NCBI GenBank assembly: GCA_964582545.1
Contig: CAZOSB010000011.1
Coordinates: 1 to 64,000 of the forward strand
Direction: 5' to 3'
DNA length: 64,000 nucleotides
Origin: JAVVUJ01 sp964582545
Lineage (GTDB): Bacteria; Bacillota; Clostridia; Peptostreptococcales; Anaerovoracaceae
Shown here one piece after another: positions 54,279 through 63,798 of the stretch. Positions within the stretch are counted from its first letter, which is position 1, and each line of letters begins with the position of its first letter. Below the pieces are notes generated by a model. The model made no database searches. It was not told the origin of the DNA and was given only the letters and a program-made list of their open reading frames with translations. The translations under genes were made by a program, and so were the position numbers.

Positions 54279-54650
54279 TTATCTCGTATGTTCTATATGA
54301 TCCATGCCTTGTTTGATGATGGTGCTTACATGGTCGTCATCTAAGGAATAATAGACCACCTTCCCTTTTTTACTGTACTTAATCAGTCGAACATTTCGCA
54401 GCACCCGCAGCTGATGAGAAATGGCAGATTGAGTCATATCCAACAATGCCGCCATATCGCAGACACACATTTCTGCTTTTGAAAGCGCACATAAGATCTT
54501 TAATCTGGTTTGGTCACTGAAGCTTTTAAAAAGCTCTGAAAGGTCATACACGGTATCTTCTTCTGGCATCGTTTTTCTGACCTGATCGATAACCTCCCCA
54601 TGAATAACGGTACATTTGCATACCTGAATTTCCTTTTGTTCTTTACTCAT
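54279..54650 (-). CDS. ArsR/SmtB metal-sensing repressor, CadC-like
   Basis: This 123-residue repressor has a winged helix with DQTRLKILCALSKAEMCVCDMA and then SAISHQLRVLRNVRLIKY. CKC near the N-terminus (Cys11, Cys13) together with CVCD in the recognition-helix region forms the Cys site of CadC-type sensors for Cd, Pb or Zn. The start at 54650 has AAGGAGG 6 nt upstream; the longer frame to 54695 does not. It lies 91 bp before the ATPase gene and probably controls it. A good ArsR-type operator is at 54847-54874. Confidence 0.93.
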   Translation of the reverse strand: MSKEQKEIQVCKCTVIHGEVIDQVRKTMPEEDTVYDLSELFKSFSDQTRLKILCALSKAEMCVCDMAALLDMTQSAISHQLRVLRNVRLIKYSKKGKVVYYSLDDDHVSTIIKQGMDHIEHTR

Positions 54651-54682
54651 AGAGACCTCCTTGTATTTGTTCTGATAAAAAG

Positions 54683-54695
54683 GTGGCTTCGCCAC
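54683..54695 (-). terminator. hairpin plus T-run in the arsR leader
   Basis: Read on the minus strand, GTGGC/GCCAC is followed by CC? and then TTTTTT, only about 33 nt before the arsR start codon. It looks like an intrinsic terminator or attenuator. No promoter can fit between it and the gene. Confidence 0.6.
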
Positions 54696-54846
54696 GTTAA
54701 TGCGGGCGTTATCCGCAGTTTTAAATAGTAACTTTTTTTGATATTCCAGAAATATCGCTAGCGATATTTCCTATTAATGTAATATAAATTTGGATTTAAT
54801 TTTGTTTTCAGTATTTATCGTTGCATTATTCTATTTAAAATAAAAC

Positions 54847-54874
54847 AAACATATGAATAAATGTTCATATGTTT
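54847..54874 (-). promoter_or_regulatory. probable operator of the ArsR/CadC-like repressor
   Basis: An 11-bp perfect inverted repeat with a 6-nt spacer contains TGAATAAATGTTCA, a match to the TGAA-N6-TTCA core of ArsR/SmtB operators. It is about 195 bp upstream of the repressor gene, so a long leader is predicted. Confidence 0.7.
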
Positions 54875-54922
54875 AATTATACTTTAATTCATTTGATTGT
54901 CAAGTATTATTTTGTTAATATC

Positions 54923-55423
54923 TTAATAATAAAACCTCCAGAGCTTGTCCCTGTATTCCTCCGTAGCATAGTCGATTCCAATGCGCTTTGAAACCTGAAA
55001 CTCAGGAGTAAAACCGTCCCCTTCAATCCATAACTCATCCGAAAGGTAGAAGAATGCTCCGTTTAAGCTTCTGTCGATCTGTAACGCTTTCGTCAACCTC
55101 CCCGGTCCTTGGTAGCCCTCAACCCCTCGAATCAACACAGCCTCAGGATGCTCCTTTTTACCGGCTACCACATTCAGCAGATTGTGAATTCCATAACACA
55201 AGTAGATATAAGCGCATCCACCCTCCTCATACAGAATCTTTGTTCGTTGTGTTTTTCCTTTATGTGCATGGCAGGCGGTGTCTTCTTCTCCACAGTAACA
55301 CTCCGTCTCTGTAATTCTCAGCTTCACTTCCACACCGTCGATCTCTCGGCAAAGGAACTTTCCTAAAAGCAGCGGTGCTAACTCCAACGCCGATATTTGA
55401 TAAAAATCTTTTGTCAGTTTCAT
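54923..55423 (-). CDS. 3-methyladenine DNA glycosylase (MPG/Aag family)
   Basis: This 166-residue base-excision enzyme removes alkylated purines. Visible signatures are ITETECYCGEEDTACHA with the catalytic Glu, YIYLCYGIHNLLNVV, EAVLIRGVE, GPGRLTKAL, and the C-terminal WRFYY. It is at the short end of the family (about 180-200 residues) but has all the motifs, so it is probably intact. GGGAG precedes the ATG at 55423; a longer frame to 55450 has none. Confidence 0.92.
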   Translation of the reverse strand: MKLTKDFYQISALELAPLLLGKFLCREIDGVEVKLRITETECYCGEEDTACHAHKGKTQRTKILYEEGGCAYIYLCYGIHNLLNVVAGKKEHPEAVLIRGVEGYQGPGRLTKALQIDRSLNGAFFYLSDELWIEGDGFTPEFQVSKRIGIDYATEEYRDKLWRFYY

Positions 55424-55635
55424 TGATACTCCCTTATCCTTTTTTATCAATGTATTTATAAATTAGAAATCGTTTTCCTGAGTTTGATTTCCTCCAATTG
55501 CAACAAAACCCTTTCCTTTACAGCGTTCCTCTTATATAATAAAACAGAATGTTTAAAACAAAACGATTTGTTTCATAATTTTTCAAATGAATCATATACT
55601 TAAATTGCATTTTGACACAAATGAAAGGCTTAAAT

Positions 55636-56013
55636 ATGAAGAAAATATTTTTAATCTTTGTCGGTACACTAGCTCTGGTTTTAGGAACTATAGGAATTTT
55701 CCTTCCTATTTTACCCACCACACCCTTTGTTTTGTTGGCCGCCACCTGCTTTGGAAGCAGCAGTCCACGCTTATATCACAAGCTAAAGAACACCAAATAT
55801 TTTGGGCAGTACATAGACCATTACAACAACGGTACGGGAGTACCCAAGGCTGTAAAGATCAAGTCCTTAGTGTTCCTATGGCCTATGCTACTTCTTTCCG
55901 CTTATCTTATCAGAACCCCACTCATGTGCCTCATATTAGCTCTGGTAGGTATTGGGGTAACGATACACATTCTCTTATTAAAACCAAAAATCCCTACCGA
56001 AAAGGAATCTTAG
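55636..56013 (+). CDS. DUF454/YbaN family membrane protein
   Basis: This 125-residue membrane protein has about three or four spans. The signature is GTIGIFLPILPTTPFVLLAA, then CFGSSSPRLY and the HYNNGTGVPK loop, as in YbaN/DUF454. Function is unknown in the family. The ATG at 55636 is preferred over 55612 because the family starts there. The stop lies 5 bp from the stop of convergent sppA. Confidence 0.85.
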   Translation: MKKIFLIFVGTLALVLGTIGIFLPILPTTPFVLLAATCFGSSSPRLYHKLKNTKYFGQYIDHYNNGTGVPKAVKIKSLVFLWPMLLLSAYLIRTPLMCLILALVGIGVTIHILLLKPKIPTEKES

Positions 56014-56020
56014 ATTCCTT
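56002..56020. other. palindrome covering both convergent stop codons
   Basis: A 19-bp near-perfect palindrome spans the stop of the DUF454 gene and the stop of sppA. It may work as a weak two-way hairpin terminator, but there is no T-run. Confidence 0.5.
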
Positions 56021-57110
56021 ACTGGTACAAATAGGCGATGGGAAACCGAGAATTTTTTTCCACCAGATTCATTAAAACAGCTACATCGCTCTGAGCAACT
56101 CCCTTAAATGTTACCTTTCCAAACAACCTACCCATCAAAGAATTATCTATATAGAGAATATCCAGAAAAGTGCAATCATAAAGTTCTTCCTCTTCTATCA
56201 TCTTATCCATCGTCTCATCCAGCGTTAGGATTCCATCGATTAAGTTTAAGTCTTTCGCCTGTCGAGCACTGTAAATACGGCCATCCGCAATTTCCCTTGC
56301 CTTCTCCATTGGGATTCCTCTCTCTTCGGAAACCAAAGTGACAAACTGCACATAAGCCTCCTCTACCAGACCCCGAAAGATGTTTTCTTGTTCTTGGGTC
56401 ATTGGCTCTGTATAACCACCCATGGACTTATTTCTTCCTTGAGAGATGGTGGTGGTTTTAATGCCGTATTTATTCAACAACTCAGAGATATCAAATAAGG
56501 TTCCGATGGTCACGCCGATGGATCCGGTCCATGTGTTTCTATTGGCGTAAATCTTATCTGCCGGTGTGGAGATGTAGTATCCCCCTGATGCCGCGAAGTT
56601 ACCCATAGCAACATACACCGGGCGATCCGTCTGCTCTTGATATTCTTTGATTTTAAAATATAGTTCGTCACTTTCAAAGACACCCCCTCCAGGTGAATCC
56701 ACATAAAGCAACATTCCTTTGTTGTTCTTGTCACCCATCATGTTGTCAATCTGCTCCAAGGTCCATCTATGCTGATATCCGTAAGGGATACCCATATCGT
56801 CAATATTTTGGGAAGCGATAACCCCTTCCACGTACACAATTCCAATAAATGGTTCTTGCTCAATTCCTCGTGACTCATATAGCTGCGGTACATACGTAGA
56901 GTTGTATCCCTCCCCCAATAGGTTATTAAAACCATTGGCTATAAATCCGATGAACCACAGGAACAGTAACAATACAATCCCCCAAATGATAAGACCCTTG
57001 CGCCATTTTCTCTTTGGCTTTTTTCTTTCTTCATCATAATATTTACTGGATTTCTTATCAAAATTTTCATCTTCTAATATGATTTCTCTTTTTTCCTCAT
57101 TGTACTCCAT
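56019..57110 (-). CDS. sppA: signal peptide peptidase SppA (S49 family)
   Basis: This membrane-anchored serine protease degrades remnant signal peptides. It has 363 residues, with one N-terminal span (about 39-62). The catalytic domain has VDSPGGGV, and the nucleophile Ser in NFAASGGYYIS is followed by TGSIGV. GRNKSMGG holds the conserved Lys of the Ser-Lys dyad. The length and single domain match the SppA of Gram-positives. AAGGAGGTG precedes the ATG at 57110, which overlaps the end of the MATE gene by 14 bp. Confidence 0.93.
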   Translation of the reverse strand: MEYNEEKREIILEDENFDKKSSKYYDEERKKPKRKWRKGLIIWGIVLLLFLWFIGFIANGFNNLLGEGYNSTYVPQLYESRGIEQEPFIGIVYVEGVIASQNIDDMGIPYGYQHRWTLEQIDNMMGDKNNKGMLLYVDSPGGGVFESDELYFKIKEYQEQTDRPVYVAMGNFAASGGYYISTPADKIYANRNTWTGSIGVTIGTLFDISELLNKYGIKTTTISQGRNKSMGGYTEPMTQEQENIFRGLVEEAYVQFVTLVSEERGIPMEKAREIADGRIYSARQAKDLNLIDGILTLDETMDKMIEEEELYDCTFLDILYIDNSLMGRLFGKVTFKGVAQSDVAVLMNLVEKNSRFPIAYLYQ

Positions 57111-58599
57111 GGGCACCTCCTTCAATCTTGGCTTCATATTCTAAAATTTCTTCCTTCATTGACTCTTCAATAATCGGATCTTCTGAAATTTTCTCTATAC
57201 TGGTCATGCCAACATTTTTAAAACGATTGATACTGATCTTCTTTTTCCACCTTCCACTTTTGTAATAGGCAAAGGCCAATATAGCCCCTGCTACCCAGTC
57301 GATTCCATTGGCAAGGAAAACTCCTTGATATCCGGGGAATCCAAAGTCAATCATGATCCCTGGCAATAAAAATGCAAGGGGCACTCTGACCACCCATAAG
57401 GCAATCATGGAGATAAACATGGTAGCCATGGAATCTCCTGCACCTCGAATCACACCCATGCACATAAACATCAAACAAGCTGGAATAGAAAAAGGCATAA
57501 CGATAAATAAAAATTCCCGTCCTATCTCTATTACGTTGGTGTTATCGTTAAACAAACCGATCAATTGGTTACTAAAGAAGTAACAGATGGCTGTTAAAAT
57601 TACGGCGATAGAAACTGAAAGCTTTAAGGCAGCTACAAAACCGTGAGACACCCTTTCCAGCTTATTAGCTCCGATATTCTGACCAGCAAAGGCTGACATG
57701 GCCATGTTGATATTCATGATGGGCATGACAGCAAACTGCTGGATCCTCATGGCCGCAGTGACGGCTGCTACCGTAACAGCACCGTAAGGGTTAATGATGG
57801 CCTGTATGATAATCAAACTTACGGCTACCAATGTCTGCTGTATGCCGGACGGTATTCCTATCCTGATGGACTCTTTAAAAATACTCTTATCAAATCTCAT
57901 CCTCTTAAAGTTCATTTTTAACAAAGGATGGGTTTTTCCTAGATAAATGACAGCAAATAGGAAGGAGCAGAGCTGTGCAAGGGCTGTCGCCAAAGCCGCA
58001 CCAGCCACACCCATCTGCATTGGAATTACGAAAAGAAGCAACAATATTAAATTGATGACCGTTGAAATCATCAAAAAATATAAAGGAGTCTTAGAATCTC
58101 CCAAACCTCTTAGCAGAGCACTGGTCAGGTTATATCCCACCATGCCGATCAGACCGGCAAAGGTAATCTTCAAAAAAACGGAAGCGTATGGAAAAGCCTC
58201 TGCCGGGGTTTTCATCAAGAGAAGTAAGGGATCGGTAATCAGTACCCCCAATATGGAGAGAACAATCCCTGCTGTAAAGTTCACAATATAGGTGGTATCC
58301 ACTACTCGAATGACGTTTTCATAGTCATTGGCACCATAGAACTGGGATATCAACACAGTGGACCCCATCCCCAAGCCCATCATAAGAGCCACTAGCAGAA
58401 AAATGATGGGAAAGCTGGCTCCCACCCCTGCCAAAGCGTCTTCACCTATAACTCTGCCGACAACGATTCCATCTACTGCACTGTATAATTGCTGAAAAAT
58501 ATTGCCTAAAAGTAAAGGAATGGAAAACATCAGAATACACTTCCATTCCTTACCTTCTGTCATGTTACCGTTTTTTTTAATTTGATTCTGTTTGTTCAT
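57097..58599 (-). CDS. MATE family efflux transporter
   Basis: This 500-residue transporter has twelve predicted spans in two homologous halves, beginning IPLLLGNIFQQLYSAVDGIVVGR and with GLGDSKTPLYF in the middle. The second half includes GSGIQQ-like GIPSGIQQTLVAVS. MATE pumps export drugs or metabolites with Na+ or H+. GGAGG precedes the ATG at 58599. It is cotranscribed with sppA. No ligand can be named. Confidence 0.92.
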   Translation of the reverse strand: MNKQNQIKKNGNMTEGKEWKCILMFSIPLLLGNIFQQLYSAVDGIVVGRVIGEDALAGVGASFPIIFLLVALMMGLGMGSTVLISQFYGANDYENVIRVVDTTYIVNFTAGIVLSILGVLITDPLLLLMKTPAEAFPYASVFLKITFAGLIGMVGYNLTSALLRGLGDSKTPLYFLMISTVINLILLLLFVIPMQMGVAGAALATALAQLCSFLFAVIYLGKTHPLLKMNFKRMRFDKSIFKESIRIGIPSGIQQTLVAVSLIIIQAIINPYGAVTVAAVTAAMRIQQFAVMPIMNINMAMSAFAGQNIGANKLERVSHGFVAALKLSVSIAVILTAICYFFSNQLIGLFNDNTNVIEIGREFLFIVMPFSIPACLMFMCMGVIRGAGDSMATMFISMIALWVVRVPLAFLLPGIMIDFGFPGYQGVFLANGIDWVAGAILAFAYYKSGRWKKKISINRFKNVGMTSIEKISEDPIIEESMKEEILEYEAKIEGGAHGVQ

Positions 58600-58930
58600 A
58601 TTGCCTCCATGTCTGAAATGTATCTTGCTTTGGCTCACGCCGTAAAATAATTATACAAAAAATGCAAAGCGTCTAGTATAATCAATCATATGCCTTTTCT
58701 ACTGCAAGGAGAAATACTGGCACGTCACTTAAATCGAATACTCTAAAAACTTGGTGTTTCCGTCTTAAGCTTTTATAGTATACCATAGTTAAATTTTATT
58801 CAAAAGATAATTTAAAAATTATTTATTTTTCCTAAATTAAAAATAGCTTTTAACTAGTTGTTTTATCCAAATTTTTATGTTTAAAATAATCGTTAGTTTT
58901 TTTCTATTTTTCAACTTGATTAAAAAAGAC

Positions 58931-58960
58931 TTGACAGCGTATTATTTACCATAGTACACT
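58931..58960 (+). promoter_or_regulatory. promoter of the GntR/ABC operon
   Basis: TTGACA (58931-58936) and TACACT (58955-58960) are 18 nt apart. The latter lies in a stretch that may also bind the GntR repressor. The remaining gap to the MATE gene (58600-58930) is AT-rich, with no gene that I can see. Confidence 0.65.
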
Positions 58961-58993
58961 TAACACATACCAATCATATAGAAAGGAGCCACC

Positions 58994-59377
58994 ATGTTTC
59001 AATTGGATTTAAAGAGTCGAAAATCGATTTATCAGCAGGTAGTAGACAATATGAAGGACTTGATTTTAACTGGCATCATAGGCGCCGAGGAAAAGTTGCC
59101 CTCTGTACGCGACTTATCCAAGGATTTGACCGTAAATCCCAATACCATTCAAAAAGCATACCGAGAGCTGGAATATGAAGGATACGTCTATTCAGTTTCC
59201 GGATTGGGAACCTTCGCTTCCAAGTTAGAGGACTTAAAAATTGATAGTAAAAAAATCAGTGAAATAGAGTTAAAATTAAAAAACATAATCAACGAATTAT
59301 TTTATTTGGGTCTTCCCATAGAAGAAATTGAAGACATGATTCACAAGACCATCAAAGAAAGGGGTATGACAAAATGA
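58994..59377 (+). CDS. GntR-family regulator, YtrA-type
   Basis: This 127-residue repressor has the short YtrA layout: a winged helix (RKSIYQQVVDNMKDLI, then LPSVRDLSKDLTVNPNTIQKAYRELE) and a short dimer helix, with no ligand domain. It overlaps the ATPase gene by 4 bp. YtrA-type regulators control ABC operons induced by cell-wall-active compounds. AAGGAGC precedes the ATG. Confidence 0.92.
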   Translation: MFQLDLKSRKSIYQQVVDNMKDLILTGIIGAEEKLPSVRDLSKDLTVNPNTIQKAYRELEYEGYVYSVSGLGTFASKLEDLKIDSKKISEIELKLKNIINELFYLGLPIEEIEDMIHKTIKERGMTK

Positions 59378-60303
59378 TACGAGTAGCAGATGTAAATAAA
59401 TATTTTGACAATTATCATGCCTTATCCAGTTTGAATATTCACGTAAAAAAAGGTTCCATCTATGGACTAGTGGGTACCAACGGTGCGGGGAAAACCACCG
59501 TGATCAAGCATATTACCGGAATATTAAAGCCGGATAGCGGTGCTGTGTTGATAGAGGATCAACCTATATTTGAAAATATAACCTTAAAGGAAAAGATGGG
59601 TTACATTCCTGATGATTTGTATTTCTTTGCCACATACAATCTGAAGGAGTCCGCTAAATTTTATAAATCCATTTACCCGGGTTGGAACGCTGAGCGGTAT
59701 GACCAAATGGTAAAACAATTCCAATTAGACGAAAAAAGAAAGCTCTCAAAGTTTTCCAAAGGTATGCAAAAACAGGCAGCTTTTATTTTAACCATGTGTA
59801 CCATGCCGGATTACTTGATATTGGATGAACCCATAGACGGTCTGGATCCGATTATCCGTAAATTGGTTTGGAAATGGATTGTAGAAGACGTGGCAGAGAG
59901 AGAAATGACCGTATTGGTTTCCTCTCACAACCTGAGAGAACTGGAAGGCATTTGTGACTCCATCGGCATTCTTTCCAAAGGTGAGATGATTTTGGAACGA
60001 GATTTAGACGAATTGAAATCTGACATTCATAAAGTGCAGGTGGCTTTTAAAGCCGGTTTTTCTGAAAAGAAGGATAGCAACGAATCCGAAGATAACAATC
60101 CCTACCAAGGGCTACAGGTGCTCCATAAGGAATCTCGGGGAACTGTAGATTTACTCATTGTGAGAAATAAAAAAGAAGTGGTGGAATCCATCATCGAGGA
60201 AAAGAATCCAGTATTGTTTGATCTTTTACCTCTATCTTTAGAAGAAATCTTTATTTATGAATTAGGAGGTGGCAACAGTGAACTTGAAAGTATCTTATTT
60301 TAA
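59374..60303 (+). CDS. ABC transporter ATPase
   Basis: This 309-residue ATPase has GTNGAGKTT as Walker A, SKGMQKQAAFI as the signature region (FSKGMQKQ instead of LSGGQ), YLILDEPIDGLDP as Walker B, and VLVSSHNL as the H-loop. The C-terminal extension (about 225-309) is of the exporter type. It is paired with the GntR gene and the permease gene, as in Ytr/Bcr-like exporters. Confidence 0.92.
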   Translation: MIRVADVNKYFDNYHALSSLNIHVKKGSIYGLVGTNGAGKTTVIKHITGILKPDSGAVLIEDQPIFENITLKEKMGYIPDDLYFFATYNLKESAKFYKSIYPGWNAERYDQMVKQFQLDEKRKLSKFSKGMQKQAAFILTMCTMPDYLILDEPIDGLDPIIRKLVWKWIVEDVAEREMTVLVSSHNLRELEGICDSIGILSKGEMILERDLDELKSDIHKVQVAFKAGFSEKKDSNESEDNNPYQGLQVLHKESRGTVDLLIVRNKKEVVESIIEEKNPVLFDLLPLSLEEIFIYELGGGNSELESILF

Positions 60304-62455
60304 CATATCCACACCTTTGATTAAGGAAAACCTGAGAAGATTTTGGGCAATCCCCGTATTGTCTTTCTTAACATACTTTTTTTCCTTTACGTTTCCCGTG
60401 TTGATGTCCTATAGCCATCTGGATGACCTTTGGTCTTACATCAGAATGTCTATGGTAAATCATCAGCCCTTCTTTATGATAGCTCATGGAATATTCCCCG
60501 TATTGGCGGCCGTAGTGGTCTTTCGTTATTTGCACGCATCCGCTTCTGTTTCTACCATGCATTCCATGCCCTTTTCCCGAGCAAAACTCTTTCAAACCAA
60601 CGTTTTGTCAGGGTTATTACTGGTCACATTACCTTTTTTGCTAAACGGATTAATTCTACTGATGATCAGCAAACCTGTATTATTTAATAGCCAAGCATTA
60701 ACCATGGAACAAATAGACTTTTTTTCCAGAAGCAGTATTGGAAATTGGATGGTAGAATCCTTAGTAATTATTTTCTTCGTCTACAGCATCTCCGTATTTG
60801 CAGGTTTGGTTTCAGGTAATATCCCCATGCATTTTGCAATGGCCGGTATGTTTAACTTCATCTTGCCTGTATTATATGCAGTATTTTTAGGGTATGGTCA
60901 AATGTTTTTGTTTGGATTCACCCCCTCTCAGGATTTTATGGAATTGGGATTATCCCTATCCCCTTACCTAAAAGTCTTTGTCGTGAATAAATTCACTCCT
61001 GTTTCTATCATCATTTATCTCCTAGTTTCACTATGCCTCTTGCTCTTATCCTACTTCCTCTATACCAGGAGAAAATTGGAAAAATCTGGGGATTCACTGG
61101 TCTTTGCCTTTATGCACCCCGTTATCTCCTATCTCATAGCCTTTTTAGGAATGACTGGAATGGGATTCTTCTTCACAACCCTGTATTACCAAGGTCAGTT
61201 TAGCCGAAGTTTTTATATGTACGCCGGATTTGTGGCTGGTAGTTTGATCTTCTTTGCCTTGGCTCAAATGATGGTGAAAAAAACACCTCGAATTTTCAAT
61301 AAAAAAAGTTTTAGAGATCTATCCATTTACTGCGTAATTGCCGTGCTTTTCGTCAGCTGCTTCCAGTTTGACTTAACCGGTTACACAAAGCGTATACCCA
61401 GCATAGATTCCGTCAAAAGCGTATTGCTAACTCAAACCCTATTTAACAACTCCATAGGGTTTACTAACAACAACTACAGCAACTATGTGACCTTAAAGGA
61501 AAGGGAGAATATTGCTGCCCTCACCGCATTTCAACGCTCCATATTAGAAAATCGGGAACGGTTTTCTGACGACTCCACTCCTGCTCCCGAGGAACCTAAC
61601 TATCGGAAGAATTATTTTACTTTTTCTTACACTTTAGGTAAAAACCAAGTCATGAAAAGAGCTTATCACACGGATCAAAGGTTTGCTAAGGAGAGCCCAT
61701 ATTTAAAATTGATCTTTGAATCATCGGAATTTAAGAATCAGTTTTTATTTGAGAATGGAGAATATGAAAAGATCAATAGCATTAGCTTAGCCCCAACTGC
61801 TGGTACGAACCGTAGCGCTGCAATTTCTCTTTCATCAAAGGAATTTAAAGAGTTTTTAGATAATATAGATAAGGATTTTAAAGCAAGTACATTTGAGGAA
61901 ATGATGAGTTATGTGAATCCTTACTGCCATGCGGAAATCGTTTTCTCCTATAAAGATCCTGATCAGAATGGAAAAAGTACGTTAGGGCAGTTGAACCTTC
62001 CCATACCGCGGACCTATAGAAATACCATAAGATGGGTGGAGGCTAGACAGTACGAGAAAACCTTGTTGGTTACAGCGGATGATGTAGATTATATTGAAAT
62101 CTCAGCTGCCAATGAATCTCTGATAGAAAAAACAGGGAATGTTAACAAAATATTAAATAAATCCATGAAGATTACTGATAAGAACCAGATAGAACATATC
62201 CTTAAAACCTACGAAACCTCAACTCTAAACCATAATGACTATTATGCGGGAACCATTTCCTTAAAAGGAGGCTTGGGAGATAACCCTTCCATGGCAGATG
62301 ATATGAAATATAGAGAAATGGCTAAAGAAACAGGATATGTAGAGATACAGGATGTAGCTTACCCACAAGCTACCGAATATAATCCCAATAGGTTAATTTA
62401 TTTTAATCTAAATGAGGGAAATGTTCCGGATTTTGTGTTAGAGTATTTTCAGTAA
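60278..62455 (+). CDS. ABC transporter permease with large extracytoplasmic region
   Basis: This 725-residue protein has about ten spans in the first half (to about 375) and then a large soluble region (about 380-725), unlike the compact permeases of most Ytr-type operons. No named domain is recognised in the soluble part. GTG at 60278 is preferred because GGAGG lies 8 nt upstream; GTG at 60269 is part of that site. It overlaps the ATPase gene. A possible hairpin follows at 62569-62615. Confidence 0.82.
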   Translation: MNLKVSYFNISTPLIKENLRRFWAIPVLSFLTYFFSFTFPVLMSYSHLDDLWSYIRMSMVNHQPFFMIAHGIFPVLAAVVVFRYLHASASVSTMHSMPFSRAKLFQTNVLSGLLLVTLPFLLNGLILLMISKPVLFNSQALTMEQIDFFSRSSIGNWMVESLVIIFFVYSISVFAGLVSGNIPMHFAMAGMFNFILPVLYAVFLGYGQMFLFGFTPSQDFMELGLSLSPYLKVFVVNKFTPVSIIIYLLVSLCLLLLSYFLYTRRKLEKSGDSLVFAFMHPVISYLIAFLGMTGMGFFFTTLYYQGQFSRSFYMYAGFVAGSLIFFALAQMMVKKTPRIFNKKSFRDLSIYCVIAVLFVSCFQFDLTGYTKRIPSIDSVKSVLLTQTLFNNSIGFTNNNYSNYVTLKERENIAALTAFQRSILENRERFSDDSTPAPEEPNYRKNYFTFSYTLGKNQVMKRAYHTDQRFAKESPYLKLIFESSEFKNQFLFENGEYEKINSISLAPTAGTNRSAAISLSSKEFKEFLDNIDKDFKASTFEEMMSYVNPYCHAEIVFSYKDPDQNGKSTLGQLNLPIPRTYRNTIRWVEARQYEKTLLVTADDVDYIEISAANESLIEKTGNVNKILNKSMKITDKNQIEHILKTYETSTLNHNDYYAGTISLKGGLGDNPSMADDMKYREMAKETGYVEIQDVAYPQATEYNPNRLIYFNLNEGNVPDFVLEYFQ

Positions 62456-62568
62456 CAATAAATATACGGTACCCTAAGCTACTAAAAAAATTCTCTTCTT
62501 TTACTACTTAGTTTTCTTACTCCCTTGATGACCTGTGCGTTGAGGAGACAAGATGACTGGAACTGATG

Positions 62569-62615
62569 GCAGGCTAATAATCATGAACATAGATAAAAAT
62601 AGATGATTAGCCTGC
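62569..62615 (+). terminator. hairpin after the ABC operon
   Basis: An imperfect inverted repeat of about 13 bp (62569-62584 with 62603-62615) follows the permease gene. There is no clear T-run, so it is a weak call. Confidence 0.45.
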
Positions 62616-62667
62616 TTAATCTATATAAAATATATTTAAATTTTTAACGGTTTTGCGAGGATCATCA

Positions 62668-63534
62668 GTGAAGAAAAAACATAAATTGAAAAAAAAACAT
62701 AAATGGTTGATTCTATCGGTAAGTTCAGTCCTCTTACTGATATGGGTTATCTGGGGAAATATCACTGTCGGATTAACTCAAATAAAGGTATCCAGTACAC
62801 ATCTACCAAAGGAGTTCTCTGGATATAGGATTGCACAGGTGTCCGACCTTCATAATGCAGAATTTGGGGACGGAAATTCTACCCTAATCAGACTCTTAAA
62901 GATGTCCTCACCAGATATAATTGTAATAACAGGAGATCTTGTGGATTCCAATCACACGGATATAGATGTAGCAATGAACTTCATAAATCAAGTAGTTGAT
63001 ATGGCTCCCTGCTATTACATTACTGGTAATCACGAAGCTCGGCTTGGGAATGCTTATCAAGAATTAGAGGAAGCATTGACAGATGTTGGTGTTATAATTC
63101 TTCGAGATGTTTCAACTGTTTTGGAAAGGGAAAATCAGTCTATTCAAATAATCGGTTTAGACGATCCCAGTTTTGCTGGGAATTCATACATGTATATGAC
63201 ATCTGAAGAAGTCATTTCGTCAAAACTACAAAATATGGAAACAACTGACGTTTTTAAAATCCTTTTATCCCATAGACCTGAAGCCTTTCGTATGTATGTT
63301 AACAACAACTTGGATTTGGTATTGAGTGGTCATGCACATGGAGGGCAGGTTCGTTTTCCGTTTTTGGGCGGATTAATAGCGCCAAACCAAGGATTCTTTC
63401 CAAAATATGATGCTGGAGTTTATTCGAAAAGTAACACAACTATGGTTGTGAGCCGTGGAATCGGTAATAGCATTGTGCCAATTCGTGTCAATGATCGCCC
63501 TGAGATTGTGATTATCGAACTACTGGCAGAATGA
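62668..63534 (+). CDS. membrane-anchored metallophosphoesterase
   Basis: This 289-residue calcineurin-like phosphoesterase has a very basic N-terminus and one span (about 16-36). The metal motifs are in order: AQVSDLHNAEFG (DxH), ITGDLVDSN (GD), ITGNHEARLG (GNHE), LLSHRP (H) and LSGHAHGGQVRFP (GHxH). Such YkuE/YaeI-like enzymes act on lipid-linked phosphates such as UDP-sugars or other phosphodiesters outside the membrane. GAGG lies before the GTG at 62668. Confidence 0.9.
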   Translation: MKKKHKLKKKHKWLILSVSSVLLLIWVIWGNITVGLTQIKVSSTHLPKEFSGYRIAQVSDLHNAEFGDGNSTLIRLLKMSSPDIIVITGDLVDSNHTDIDVAMNFINQVVDMAPCYYITGNHEARLGNAYQELEEALTDVGVIILRDVSTVLERENQSIQIIGLDDPSFAGNSYMYMTSEEVISSKLQNMETTDVFKILLSHRPEAFRMYVNNNLDLVLSGHAHGGQVRFPFLGGLIAPNQGFFPKYDAGVYSKSNTTMVVSRGIGNSIVPIRVNDRPEIVIIELLAE

Positions 63535-63606
63535 GATTAGAATAATCAAGACCAATATTGGAACCAATAACTATCTACAAAATGACAAATTATTTTTTTA
63601 TGTATA

Positions 63607-63798
63607 TTATTCACCTCGGAAAAAGCCCGCTACTATGTAAACGGCGATTGGAATAAGAATCATAGGGAGTAATGGGTTAAAAGAAAGGACATATTGAATG
63701 AAATCTTTCTTTTCAACTAATGCAAAAATGAGTAGGCACAAAAACGAAACGCAAATATGAATAATACACATGGAAATCGTTTTTTTCGAAATTTTCAT
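63607..63798 (-). CDS. small membrane protein
   Basis: This is a 63-residue protein with two membrane spans (about 5-27 and 40-60) and a charged loop between them. AAAAGGAG precedes the ATG at 63798. I recognise no family. Its role is unknown. Confidence 0.6.
   Translation of the reverse strand: MKISKKTISMCIIHICVSFLCLLIFALVEKKDFIQYVLSFNPLLPMILIPIAVYIVAGFFRGE

Noticed and set aside
54923..55423. 3-methyladenine glycosylase as a truncated pseudogene
   Set aside because: It is short for the family, but all family motifs, including the C-terminal WRFYY, are present.
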